A DNA stretch of 12,136 nt from Pseudolabrys sp. (GCA_019246455.1 JAFAQJ010000124.1:1-12136), one strand, 5' to 3'; counted from the stretch's first letter, positions 1 through 6,937 are shown. The notes: a model not told the origin generated them from the letters alone. Numbers and translations are program-made.

Positions 1-1
1 G

Positions 2-427
2 GCGCCGCAGCCGTCGCGCGGCGACGGCCGGCCGAATCTTCGGCCGGAGCAGCCGCAGCGTCCCGAGGATCGGCCGCCCCGGCACACGATCGAGTCGCTC
101 GACTCGCTCTCGGTCGATATCGCCCGCATGATCGATCACGATGCAGCCGCCGAGCTGTGGGATCGCTACAACCGCGGCGAACGCAACGTGTTCACGCGCC
201 GGCTCTACACCATGCAGGGCCAGAAGTATTTCGAGGAGATCCGCCGCCGCTATCGCGCCGACCGCGAGTTCAAGCAGACCGTCGCCCGCTACATCAGCGA
301 GTTCGAGCGCCTGCTCGAAGAGGTCTCGCGCGACGACCGCGGCCAGGTGGTGGCGCGTACTTACCTCACCTCGGAGACCGGCAAGGTCTACACCATGCTG
401 GCGCACGCCGCCGGGCGCTTCGACTGA
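2..427 (+). CDS. C-terminal part of a conserved protein of unknown function (5' end outside window)
   Basis: The frame is open from the first base of the window to a TGA at 425-427, giving 141 visible residues, so the gene starts upstream and only its C-terminus is seen. The first ~30 visible residues are rich in Pro, Arg and Gln and look disordered. After about residue 30 a charged helical region follows, with the pieces IDHDAAAELWDRYNRGE, FTRRLYTMQGQKYFEEI and YISEFERLLEEV, ending near the stop with a short element around TYLTSETGKVYTMLAHA. I recall similar C-termini on long rhizobial proteins of unknown function but cannot name a family. A Met at 128 is internal; the reading frame upstream has the same composition, so it is unlikely to be the true start. 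The gene ends 24 bases before a strong terminator. Function unknown. Confidence 0.75.
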   Translation, partial: APQPSRGDGRPNLRPEQPQRPEDRPPRHTIESLDSLSVDIARMIDHDAAAELWDRYNRGERNVFTRRLYTMQGQKYFEEIRRRYRADREFKQTVARYISEFERLLEEVSRDDRGQVVARTYLTSETGKVYTMLAHAAGRFD

Positions 428-451
428 AGTCGCCAGTGATCGGACAAAATC

Positions 452-479
452 AAGAGGCCCCGGTCACCCGGGGCCTCTT
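452..479. terminator. Bidirectional intrinsic terminator between convergent genes
   Basis: Perfect 12-base inverted repeat: AAGAGGCCCCGG at 452-463 pairs with CCGGGGCCTCTT at 468-479 around a four-base loop (TCAC). On the + strand the hairpin runs into TTTCGTTTC; on the minus strand the bases after the stem read GATTTTG. It lies between a + gene ending at 427 and a minus gene ending at 499, so it can stop transcription from both sides. Confidence 0.9.
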
Positions 480-498
480 TCGTTTCCGGCGTCTTTCG

Positions 499-1332
499 TT
501 ACTTTTTTCCGCCAAACAAGAGCGATGACGGATTATCGCCGATCTGCTTCGCCGTGCGCTCGAAGGCCTGCAACGTGGAGCGGGCCGACGCGCCGACTGT
601 CTCGAACTGCTTGGTCGCGGTCGTGGTGAATTTGGTAATGCCCACGGTAATCTCTTCGGTTCGCCGATCGAGATTATCCGACAATTTGTGCAGCGACTTT
701 GCAGTCTCGTTGATCTCGCCGCTCTTGCCGTCGGGCCCGCCGGTCAACCCTTCGAGGCCGGTGACGATGTTGTCGATCTTCTGCGAGTTGCGCGACAGCG
801 CCGACGTGAAAGTCTCGATGTTCTTCATCGAATTGGCGAATGACTGCTGATTGTCGACGATGAATTGGTCAAGCCGCTGCAGCACTTCGCGTGCGCCCGA
901 CGTCAAATCTTGTGTCAGCGTCCGCTCGCCGGGGATGAGCCCCGGATTTTCCTTGGTACCGACGATTGGCGGCTTCGACGGGGTGCCGCCCGTTAGCCCG
1001 ATCGCGGCGATGCCGGTCAGGCCCTGGAATTCGATGCCGATGCGGGTGTCTTCGCGGATCGCGACCCCTTTGTCGACCGCGATCAGCGCCGTCACCTGAT
1101 CCGGTTTTTCGGGATCGAGCCGCAACTGTGCCACTTCGCCGACGCGCAGGCCGTTGAATAGAACCGAACCGCCGGTGCGCAGCCCACCGACCGAACCGTT
1201 GAATATCACTCGATAGTAGGAACGCTCGACATGGCCGCCGAGGCTCTGGAACCAGTAGATGAAGCCGAACGCGGCGGCGATCACCGCCAGCGTGAACAGC
1301 CCGATCAGAACATAATTGGCTCTGGTTTCCAT
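499..1332 (-). CDS. mlaD: MlaD-like MCE-domain substrate-binding protein of a phospholipid ABC transporter
   Basis: 277 residues from an ATG at 1332. One N-terminal membrane anchor (about residues 7-28, VLIGLFTLAVIAAAFGFIY) is followed by an MCE domain (about 37-115) containing the typical run VRVGEV-like NGLRVGEVAQLRL and a hydrophobic GLTGIAAIGL segment. The rest (about 140-265) is a long helical, Gln/Asn/Thr-rich region resembling the periplasmic helical extension of MCE proteins. In known Mla/MCE systems these subunits sit on the permease in the inner membrane and carry phospholipids across the periplasm. It is the last gene of a mlaE-mlaF-mlaD operon, 14 bases after the ATPase stop, and ends just before the shared terminator. 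The frame stays open upstream into mlaF, but those residues lack family character, so ATG 1332 is preferred. No separate MlaC-like or lipoprotein gene follows. Direction of transport cannot be read from sequence. Confidence 0.9.
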   Translation of the reverse strand: METRANYVLIGLFTLAVIAAAFGFIYWFQSLGGHVERSYYRVIFNGSVGGLRTGGSVLFNGLRVGEVAQLRLDPEKPDQVTALIAVDKGVAIREDTRIGIEFQGLTGIAAIGLTGGTPSKPPIVGTKENPGLIPGERTLTQDLTSGAREVLQRLDQFIVDNQQSFANSMKNIETFTSALSRNSQKIDNIVTGLEGLTGGPDGKSGEINETAKSLHKLSDNLDRRTEEITVGITKFTTTATKQFETVGASARSTLQAFERTAKQIGDNPSSLLFGGKK

Positions 1333-1346
1333 CCTTAAGCCCCCGC

Positions 1347-2144
1347 CTAACTCATTGCTCTTTGCTGATACACCCGCGACCTTTTGCCGTGGAAATACTC
1401 GCGCATCCACGGGATTTGCGAGGCCAGCATCGTATTCATGTCGCCTTGCGCTACAACCTTGCCGTCGATCAGCACCGCGATGCGGTCGCACACCGTGTGC
1501 AGACTATCGAGATCGTGGGTGACCATATAGACCGTCAATCCCAACGTGCGCTGAAGGGTCGCAACCAGCTCGTCGAAAGCGCCGGCGCCGATCGGATCGA
1601 GGCCCGAAGTCGGCTCGTCGAGAAATACGATTTCCGGGTCGAGCGACAGCGCGCGAGCCAACGCCACGCGCTTGGTCATGCCGCCCGACAGCTCTGAAGG
1701 GTATTTGTGGCGCGCTTCGGGCTTTAATCCCACCATTTCCAGCTTGGCGACGACCAACTCGTCCATCAGCCGCTCGGGCAGATCGAGATATTCGCGCACC
1801 GGAAATTGCAGATTCTCGCGCACCGTCAGCGAAGAAAACAGCGCGCCATTCTGGAACAGGATGCCCCAGCGCCGCTCGACCGCGCGGCGCGTCTCGTCAT
1901 CGGCATTGACCATGTCGGTGCCGAGCACTTCGATCGAGCCCTCGCGCCGCGGCAACAGCCCGAGAATGGTGCGCATCAGCACCGATTTACCGGCGCCGGA
2001 GCCGCCGACGAAACCGAGAATCTCGCCGCGATAGACATCGAGATCGAGATGGTCGAGCACGAGCTTGTCTTTGAAGCCGACCGTGATGTCGCGCACCTTA
2101 ATTACCGCTTCCTTCATGCCCGCCGGCGGTCTGATCCCGTTCAT
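1347..2144 (-). CDS. mlaF: MlaF-like ATP-binding subunit of the MCE phospholipid transporter
   Basis: 265 residues. All ABC ATPase motifs are intact: Walker A GGSGAGKS (47-54), Q-loop Gln98, signature LSGGM (152-156), Walker B IVFLDE (172-177), D-loop SGLDP, and switch His210 (VTHD). The signature followed by TKRVALARAL and the C-terminal extension WMREYFHGKRSR are characteristic of the MlaF/Ttg2A branch. It would power the MlaE permease from the cytoplasmic face. The ATG at 2144 begins 2 bases after the permease stop, with a GGGA element about eight bases upstream. An in-frame GTG at 2150 would overlap the permease TGA by four bases and cannot be excluded; an internal ATG at 2117 is a third option. 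Tight spacing to both neighbours indicates cotranscription and translational coupling. Confidence 0.93.
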   Translation of the reverse strand: MNGIRPPAGMKEAVIKVRDITVGFKDKLVLDHLDLDVYRGEILGFVGGSGAGKSVLMRTILGLLPRREGSIEVLGTDMVNADDETRRAVERRWGILFQNGALFSSLTVRENLQFPVREYLDLPERLMDELVVAKLEMVGLKPEARHKYPSELSGGMTKRVALARALSLDPEIVFLDEPTSGLDPIGAGAFDELVATLQRTLGLTVYMVTHDLDSLHTVCDRIAVLIDGKVVAQGDMNTMLASQIPWMREYFHGKRSRVYQQRAMS

Positions 2145-2146
2145 GA

Positions 2147-3283
2147 TCACATCCCGATCGAGGCGAAAAAGATGGCGAAAAGGCCGTCGAGCACGATCAC
2201 GAGGAAGATCGACTCGACCACAGACTCGGTGGTTTGCAGGCCGAGCGATTCCGAGGAGCCTTTCACCTCGAAGCCAGCGACGCAGGAGATGATGCCGATG
2301 ATGAGCGCCATGAACGGCGCCTTGATCATGCCGACCTTGAAGTGGTCGAGCGTGATGGCGTCCTTGAGCCGCTGCAGGAAGGCGTCGGGATCGATGCCGC
2401 CATAAAGCCACGCAACCAGGCCGCCGCCATAGAGCGCCGACATCGAACCGATGAAGGTCAGGATCGGCAGCGCGATCACCAGCGCCAGGATGCGCGGCAG
2501 CACCAGCACTTCGACGGGATCGAATCCCATCGTGCGCAGCGCGTCCACTTCCTCACGCATCTTCATCGAGCCGAGCTCGGCGGTGATCGCCGAGCCAGAA
2601 CGGCCGGCCACCATGATCGCCACGATCAGGACGCCGATTTCACGCAGCACCAGAATGCCAACCATGTCGACGACATAGGCTTCGGCGCCGAACCGGCGAA
2701 AGTGAAAGATACCCTGCTGCGCGATGATGGCGCCGATCAAAAACGTGATGAGCAGGATGATCGGCACCGCGCGCCAGCCGGCATTGTCGATGTTATGCAC
2801 CATTGAGGTGATGCGGAAATCGCGCGGACGGCGCAGCACGCGCAGAAACGCGGCGATGGTCGCGCCCAGCATGTTGACGTTGGCCTTGACCGTGTAGCCG
2901 ACCGTCGCAATCGTCTCGCCGATCGAGCCGAGCGCCCGCTCGTGCGCGTATTCCTCGTCGGCCTGATCCGCGGCCTCGGGATTGACGTGACGCACTTCGT
3001 CCATCAACGGCTGATAGACGCTCGAGAGACGGTACACGTTGGTCTCGGCGCCGCGCGACTTCCAGCCGCGCACCAGGCGCTCGAGCAGCCAAGCCCCGAA
3101 CGTATCCAGCCGCTCAATGCGGCCCATGTCGATTTCGACGCGGCGGAATGTCCCCTCGCCGGCCATTTGGCTGTCGATCATGGTTTCGAGTTCCTGGGCA
3201 TGCAGCGCGATCCAGGCGCCGCCGGCTGTTAGAACCAGCCGGTCGCCTTCCGCCCTGCCTTCGAGCAACATGCCCTCGCTCAC
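2147..3283 (-). CDS. mlaE: MlaE-type permease with fused N-terminal STAS (MlaB-like) domain
   Basis: 378 residues from a GTG at 3283. Residues 1-100 form a STAS-like domain with the IERLDTFGAWLLERL segment (Asp60-Thr61), the equivalent of the Asp-Ser/Thr site seen in STAS and MlaB proteins. Residues ~120-378 are the MlaE permease domain: an amphipathic interfacial stretch, then several membrane segments (about 172-190, 205-225, 257-283, 318-337, 353-376). The family signature AGRSGSAITAELGSMK lies at 227-242, followed by REEVDAL. In E. coli MlaB is a separate protein; here STAS and permease are one chain, an arrangement common in alphaproteobacteria. GTG 3283 is favoured because GGAG lies eight bases upstream; the ATG at 3288 is out of frame. 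It is the first gene of the mlaEFD operon, divergent from the epimerase gene. Confidence 0.92.
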   Translation of the reverse strand: MSEGMLLEGRAEGDRLVLTAGGAWIALHAQELETMIDSQMAGEGTFRRVEIDMGRIERLDTFGAWLLERLVRGWKSRGAETNVYRLSSVYQPLMDEVRHVNPEAADQADEEYAHERALGSIGETIATVGYTVKANVNMLGATIAAFLRVLRRPRDFRITSMVHNIDNAGWRAVPIILLITFLIGAIIAQQGIFHFRRFGAEAYVVDMVGILVLREIGVLIVAIMVAGRSGSAITAELGSMKMREEVDALRTMGFDPVEVLVLPRILALVIALPILTFIGSMSALYGGGLVAWLYGGIDPDAFLQRLKDAITLDHFKVGMIKAPFMALIIGIISCVAGFEVKGSSESLGLQTTESVVESIFLVIVLDGLFAIFFASIGM

Positions 3284-3356
3284 GCCATGAACTCCAAGCC
3301 GGAAATCTTAACGCGCAAAGCCGTCACATGCGGAGGCCACGCCTGCCGCAACGCAT

Positions 3357-3369
3357 GGTATTTAATACC
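3357..3369. promoter_or_regulatory. 13-base palindrome GGTATTTAATACC between divergent genes
   Basis: Six-base arms (GGTATT / AATACC) flank a single central T. It is AT-rich in GC-rich surroundings and sits in the 134-base region between the mlaE start (3283) and the epimerase start (3418). It could be an operator for either gene, or contribute a -10 (TATTTA on +, TATTAA on -). No protein can be assigned. Recognition is from symmetry alone. Confidence 0.35.
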
Positions 3370-3417
3370 TGATTGGGCTTGCCGCCCGCCGATGTTAACG
3401 GAAAATCGTTAAAGTTT

Positions 3418-4410
3418 ATGGTTAACCGACCCTTAACAGTCGCCGTCGAGCGCTGGCCCATTGCAGGCGCTTTCACCATTAGCCGAGGTGCCAAAACCGA
3501 GGCTGCCGTTGTGGTCGCCGAGGTCGCCGAAGGCCCGCATCGTGGCCGCGGCGAATGCGTGCCCTATGCCCGCTATGGCGAGAGCATCGAGAGCGTCGTC
3601 GCCGCAATCGAGGTGCTGCGTGAAGCCATCGAGAACGGCCTCGACCGCGCCACCCTGCAAGCCCGGCTGCCACCCGGCGCCGCCCGCAACGCGATCGATT
3701 GCGCACTCTGGGATCTCGAGGCCAAGCGCGCCGGCAAGCCGGCCTGGGTGCTCGCCGGTTTGCCTGCTCCCCAGCCCATGATCACCGCTTACACGATCTC
3801 GCTCGCCGCGCCCTCCGAGATGGCAGCGGCAGCCGAGAAAGCATCAAGTCGCGCCCTCCTCAAGGTCAAACTCGGCGCCGATGACGGCGCCGATCCCGCC
3901 CGCATCGCCGCCGTGCGCCAAGCGGCGCCGAATGCGCGTTTGATCGTCGACGCCAACGAAGGTTGGTCGGCGCAGAATCTCGGCCCCAATATCGAGGCCT
4001 GCGCCGACGAAGGCGTCGAGTTGATAGAACAGCCGCTGCCCGCCAACGCCGACGACGTGCTGGCCGGCTTCAAGCGCCCGGTCTCGATCTGCGCTGACGA
4101 AAGCCTGCACGGCAACGCGCCTCTCACGGCTCTGACCGGCAAATACAACGCGGTCAACATCAAGCTCGACAAGCCGGGCGGCCTCACAGCGGCGCTGTCG
4201 ATGGTCGAGGAGGCCCAACACTTGGGATTTGGGCTGATGATCGGCTGCATGGTGGCGACGTCGCTGGCGATGGCGCCAGCCATGCTGATCGCGCAACGCG
4301 CCCGCTTTGTTGACCTCGACGGGCCGCTGCTGCTCGCGCAAGACCGCCCCAATGGCTTGCGCTACGCCCAAAGCCTGGTGTTCCCGCCGGAACCCGTGTT
4401 TTGGGGGTAA
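3418..4410 (+). CDS. dgcA: Dipeptide epimerase / N-acyl-D-glutamate racemase-like enzyme (enolase superfamily)
   Basis: 330 residues. An N-terminal capping domain (about 1-115) precedes a TIM barrel with the muconate-lactonizing subgroup catalytic set: KVK (Lys149, Lys151), metal ligands Asp178 (VDAN), Glu204 (IEQP) and Asp227 (ADES), and the opposite-face Lys249 (IKLDK). Near the C-terminus an Asp-x-Asp motif (Asp299, Asp301, in DLDGPLLL) matches the element that binds the substrate amino group in L-Ala-D/L-Glu epimerases, so 1,1-proton-transfer epimerization is well supported. Alphaproteobacterial members of this group are also annotated as N-acetyl-D-glutamate racemase DgcA; no dgcN partner is adjacent, so substrate is uncertain (murein dipeptide or N-acyl-Glu). 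ATG 3418 is preferred; an in-frame TTG at 3373 would add 15 unconvincing residues. No clear Shine-Dalgarno sequence precedes it, and a CtrA-like site covers codons 2-7. Confidence 0.85.
   Translation: MVNRPLTVAVERWPIAGAFTISRGAKTEAAVVVAEVAEGPHRGRGECVPYARYGESIESVVAAIEVLREAIENGLDRATLQARLPPGAARNAIDCALWDLEAKRAGKPAWVLAGLPAPQPMITAYTISLAAPSEMAAAAEKASSRALLKVKLGADDGADPARIAAVRQAAPNARLIVDANEGWSAQNLGPNIEACADEGVELIEQPLPANADDVLAGFKRPVSICADESLHGNAPLTALTGKYNAVNIKLDKPGGLTAALSMVEEAQHLGFGLMIGCMVATSLAMAPAMLIAQRARFVDLDGPLLLAQDRPNGLRYAQSLVFPPEPVFWG
3422..3437. promoter_or_regulatory. Candidate CtrA box (TTAA-N7-TTAAC) overlapping the start of the epimerase gene
   Basis: TTAA at 3422-3425, seven bases (CCGACCC), then TTAAC at 3433-3437, an exact match to the alphaproteobacterial CtrA consensus TTAA-N7-TTAAC. 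Further TTAA elements lie at 3308, 3362, 3395 and 3409. Because it falls inside codons 2-7 of the epimerase gene it would act as a repressor site, if used, or serve the divergent mla operon. A match of this precision is unlikely to be common in such GC-rich DNA, but binding is inferred. Confidence 0.5.
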
Positions 4411-4415
4411 CAGGC

Positions 4416-4476
4416 GTTAACCATAATCCCGCTGACCAAGCGAAAATGGTTAACAATTCCTTTCCGGCTTAACCAT
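4416..4476. promoter_or_regulatory. Three TTAACCAT half-sites upstream of the secreted ClpP-like gene
   Basis: GTTAACCAT at 4416-4424 and ATGGTTAAC at 4446-4454 form a perfect nine-base inverted repeat with a 21-base spacer; a third copy, TTAACCAT, lies at 4469-4476. TTAACCAT is known as a CtrA-type half-site in alphaproteobacteria. The cluster fills the gap between the epimerase stop (4410) and the next gene, ending about 54 bases before its start, a suitable position for promoter control. A short GC hairpin (arms 4499-4503 and 4510-4514) follows in the presumed leader. I see no terminator for the epimerase here. Confidence 0.5.
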
Positions 4477-4529
4477 GTTCGGCTAGCCTCCTCTGCAAGC
4501 GGCGGAAAAGCCGCGGGGGTCGCGTCGAT

Positions 4530-5075
4530 ATGGGGACGGGGGTCATGTCTTTCCGCGCCATGGTTATGGGCGCCCTGTTGCTGGTGTGCGGCGCGTCATC
4601 CGCCTCCGCCACCATGCTGATTTCCGAAGACCGTGGCGGCCAGATCGGCCATTACCTGCAAGCTTTCGCGACTTTGCGCGCTTCCGGCGAGCGCGTCGTG
4701 ATTGACGGCAACTGCCTGTCGGCCTGCACCCTGGTTCTCGGCCTTGTGCCGCGCGAACGCATCTGCGCGACGCCGCGCGCCCGGCTCGGCTTCCATGCCG
4801 CCTGGATGCCGGACGAGGCCGGCCGGCCGGTGACCTCGCCGATGGGCACGCAGGCGCTCTGGAATATCTACCCGTCGCATGTGCGAAGCTGGATCACCCG
4901 CCACGGCGGCCTGTCGCGCAGGATGATCTTCATGGAAGGCCGGCAGTTGTCGGGCGTCGTGCAGAGCTGCAGCGATACGCGCGAAGCAACCGGCAGCGTA
5001 CGCCGCTCAGAGCGCACCGCGCGGCCGCAGCTTATTCGCTACGACAGCGCCAACGCCTCCGGCCGCCGCTATTAG
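4530..5075 (+). CDS. Small secreted protein with ClpP/crotonase-like features, function unknown
   Basis: 181 residues. An N-terminal signal peptide ends near ASSASA (about residue 27), so the protein should be periplasmic. The core has GNCLSACTLVLGL (60-72) followed by GFHAAW (87-92). Ser64 and His89 are 25 residues apart, the same spacing as the catalytic Ser and His of E. coli ClpP, and the local patterns (small-Ser-Ala, then Gly-x-His) resemble ClpP-fold extracytoplasmic proteins seen in rhizobia. I do not see a convincing third Asp, so activity is uncertain. Cysteines 62, 66, 79 and 147 could form disulfides in the periplasm. The C-terminal ~25 residues are basic and look disordered. ATG 4530 has GGGGG ten bases upstream; ATG 4545 would give a more ordinary signal peptide and is equally possible. 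The last 69 bases overlap the convergent MFS gene. Confidence 0.75.
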   Translation: MGTGVMSFRAMVMGALLLVCGASSASATMLISEDRGGQIGHYLQAFATLRASGERVVIDGNCLSACTLVLGLVPRERICATPRARLGFHAAWMPDEAGRPVTSPMGTQALWNIYPSHVRSWITRHGGLSRRMIFMEGRQLSGVVQSCSDTREATGSVRRSERTARPQLIRYDSANASGRRY

Positions 5076-6164
5076 CGCCATCGCCGCGTAAGCGCGGTCG
5101 CCATAGGCCGCATACAGCCAGCCCGACAACGCCATCGCCGCAGCCATCGCGAGTCCCAGCGCGATCGCCAGATAGCCTTGCGCGGTTGCTGCCTGCCGTA
5201 CGGGCGCATGTTGCGTGATGAGGCCCATGGTGCCGAGATGCGTTGCGCCGAAAGACAGGCCGTGCAGGATTTGAAGCCAGGGCAGCAATAGGCTTGGCGG
5301 ATCGAGCGCCATCACAGTCCAACGCAGCGCGCCGCCTACCCCGCCTGCTATCAGCAGCACGCCGGGCGCCATCCCCTTCGGCAACCGGCTTTGGAACGCG
5401 AACAAGACGATCTCGGCGATCACGCCGATCGCCCACAGCGCGGCGATGGTCACGCCGTCGAAGCCGCCGCGGCTCCAGTCGAGCGTCGAGAACCCGTAAT
5501 AGACCGCGTGGCTCGCCTGAATGAGGCTCGCCGCGATCAGCACCGCCAGAAAGGTCGGTTCGCGCAGCAGCTTGCGTCGCGACGTCGTCGGCTGCAGATG
5601 GACGATATGCAGCGGTTCGAGCGTCGCCGCCGCCGCAACCGTGAGAAAAATCGCGGCGACAATGATCCAGATCAGATGACGCGCCGCGATCAGATCGGCC
5701 GCAACGCCGGTCGCCATCATGCCGACGACGAACGATACCGAACCCCAAAGCCGTACCGGTCCATAGGCGCGCTGCCGCGCGCCGAGGCCGCGCAGCGCAT
5801 AAGTGTCCGCGAGCGGCATCATCGGCGTGTAGAACGCGGAAGCCAGGGCAAACAGCAAAAGGATCGCAGCCGCGTCGTTGGCGGGCACGAGCAATATGTA
5901 GCCAGCCAGCGAGCCGAGCGCGCACGACAATAGCACCCCGCGCAGCGCATCGCGCCGGTCTGCGATCCGCGTCGCCAGCGGGATCGCCACGATGCGCACG
6001 ATCTGCGGTGCCGCCAGCACTATCCCGATGAGCTGAGGATCGAGCGCCTTGGCTTTGAGCCACAACGGAAAGAACGGCAAATGTACGCCAATGGTGCCGC
6101 ACAGCGCGACGTAAAAGATCGCGACGCGCGCCGAAAAGCCGAATTTAAGTGGAAAACGCCCCAT
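5007..6164 (-). CDS. MFS transporter, HcaT/MFS_1-like family
   Basis: 385 residues, almost entirely hydrophobic, consistent with about 12 membrane segments in two halves. The opening (VAIFYVALCGTIGVHLPFFP, about 15-33), the loop between helices 2 and 3 with ATRIADRRDALRG (64-76), the RLWGSVSFVVG segment (138-148) and HGLSFGATHLG (301-311) resemble the HcaT (3-phenylpropionate permease)/nucleoside-H+ symporter branch of the major facilitator superfamily. The substrate cannot be assigned from sequence; family members carry small organic acids or nucleosides. ATG 6164 begins where membrane-protein character starts; the frame is open further upstream, but those residues lie over the divergent gene and are not plausible protein. 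No obvious Shine-Dalgarno sequence precedes it. The 3' end overlaps the convergent secreted-protein gene by 69 bases. Confidence 0.85.
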   Translation of the reverse strand: MGRFPLKFGFSARVAIFYVALCGTIGVHLPFFPLWLKAKALDPQLIGIVLAAPQIVRIVAIPLATRIADRRDALRGVLLSCALGSLAGYILLVPANDAAAILLLFALASAFYTPMMPLADTYALRGLGARQRAYGPVRLWGSVSFVVGMMATGVAADLIAARHLIWIIVAAIFLTVAAAATLEPLHIVHLQPTTSRRKLLREPTFLAVLIAASLIQASHAVYYGFSTLDWSRGGFDGVTIAALWAIGVIAEIVLFAFQSRLPKGMAPGVLLIAGGVGGALRWTVMALDPPSLLLPWLQILHGLSFGATHLGTMGLITQHAPVRQAATAQGYLAIALGLAMAAAMALSGWLYAAYGDRAYAAMALIAAAGGVGAVVANKLRPRGAL

Positions 6165-6220
6165 CGCAGCCGGGTCTTGCCGAATCGCCGGACGAGATTG
6201 ATAGACTGCCTGCCAGAGGA

Positions 6221-6937
6221 TTGCACATCGAGGCGACGTTGCAACCGCAAGCTCTGCAGCAAGAACCGACCGAAGCTGATTACGACGCGTTTTGCGCGAC
6301 CGTGATGGCGACTGCGCGCGGGCGCTGGTTTCTGGCCGAATATGCGCGGCGTCACCGCAAAGCTGACACCGACGCGGTGCTCGCCGCGCTTCACAAGATC
6401 GAGGACATGGTGCGCGGCAAGTCCGAGCCGGCACTGGCACGGCTGCGCGACGAGGTCCGTGCGCTCGGCGCGCTGGTGCGCGAAGCGAGCCACGACCTCG
6501 GCACGTCGGGTGGAGCCGTATCGAACGCCGCGCGGGTGATGGCGCTGCTCGATCTGCTCACCGAGCGCATCGATTACGTGCTCGCGCCGGGCGACGACCG
6601 CGCGCCGCTAACGCCGCCGGACGTCCCTGCCGAACCAAAAGCCGAGCGCGCGCATCTGGCCGTCGTCGTCGAAACGCCGGCACCGGCATCGCCGCCCCCG
6701 ACACTCATGAATTTCCCGTCGGCCGCGTTGCTGCCGGCGCTCAACCCGTCCGATGCCGGACCGAATGTCGTGGCGATCAATCGCACGCCGGCGCCGCGTC
6801 CGGCGCCGGCAAAGTCAATTCCGTCCGTGGTGAAGCTGGAAGCCGCCAAGCCTGCGGCGAAACCGCAGCCGTCGCGCGATCCGTTCGCCGACATCATGGC
6901 GCTGACCGAGGCCGAGCGAATCGCGCTGTTTACCTAG
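6221..6937 (+). CDS. Conserved protein of unknown function with helical N-domain, Pro/Ala linker and C-terminal motif
   Basis: About 238 residues from a TTG at 6221. The N-terminal ~125 residues are mostly helical: EADYDAFCATVMATARGRWF then LAEYARRHRKADTDAVLAAL, heptad-like stretches around RLRDEVRALGALVREA, and an LDLLTERIDYVL helix. A Pro/Ala-rich linker of about 95 residues follows, then a short conserved-looking end, DPFADIMALTEAERIALFT. I have seen the GRWFLAEYAR pattern in rhizobial proteins of unknown function but cannot assign a role; no enzyme motif or membrane segment is visible. The start is undecided: GTG 6149 (would overlap the divergent MFS start by 16 bases, no ribosome site), TTG 6221 (AGAGGA immediately adjacent), or TTG 6239 (GAGG five bases upstream). 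Its TAG stop overlaps the convergent dehydratase stop within the palindrome CTAG. Confidence 0.7.
   Translation: MHIEATLQPQALQQEPTEADYDAFCATVMATARGRWFLAEYARRHRKADTDAVLAALHKIEDMVRGKSEPALARLRDEVRALGALVREASHDLGTSGGAVSNAARVMALLDLLTERIDYVLAPGDDRAPLTPPDVPAEPKAERAHLAVVVETPAPASPPPTLMNFPSAALLPALNPSDAGPNVVAINRTPAPRPAPAKSIPSVVKLEAAKPAAKPQPSRDPFADIMALTEAERIALFT

Noticed and set aside
28..47. Perfect nine-base inverted repeat (CCGGCCGAA / TTCGGCCGG) in the left-end gene
   Set aside because: It lies within a continuous reading frame in very GC-rich sequence, where GGCCGG-type symmetry is expected; no T-tract follows.
141..629. Long + strand open frame overlapping the left-end gene and the terminator
   Set aside because: Arg/Ser/Pro-rich shadow frame of the real gene; it runs through the terminator hairpin and into the mlaD gene on the other strand.
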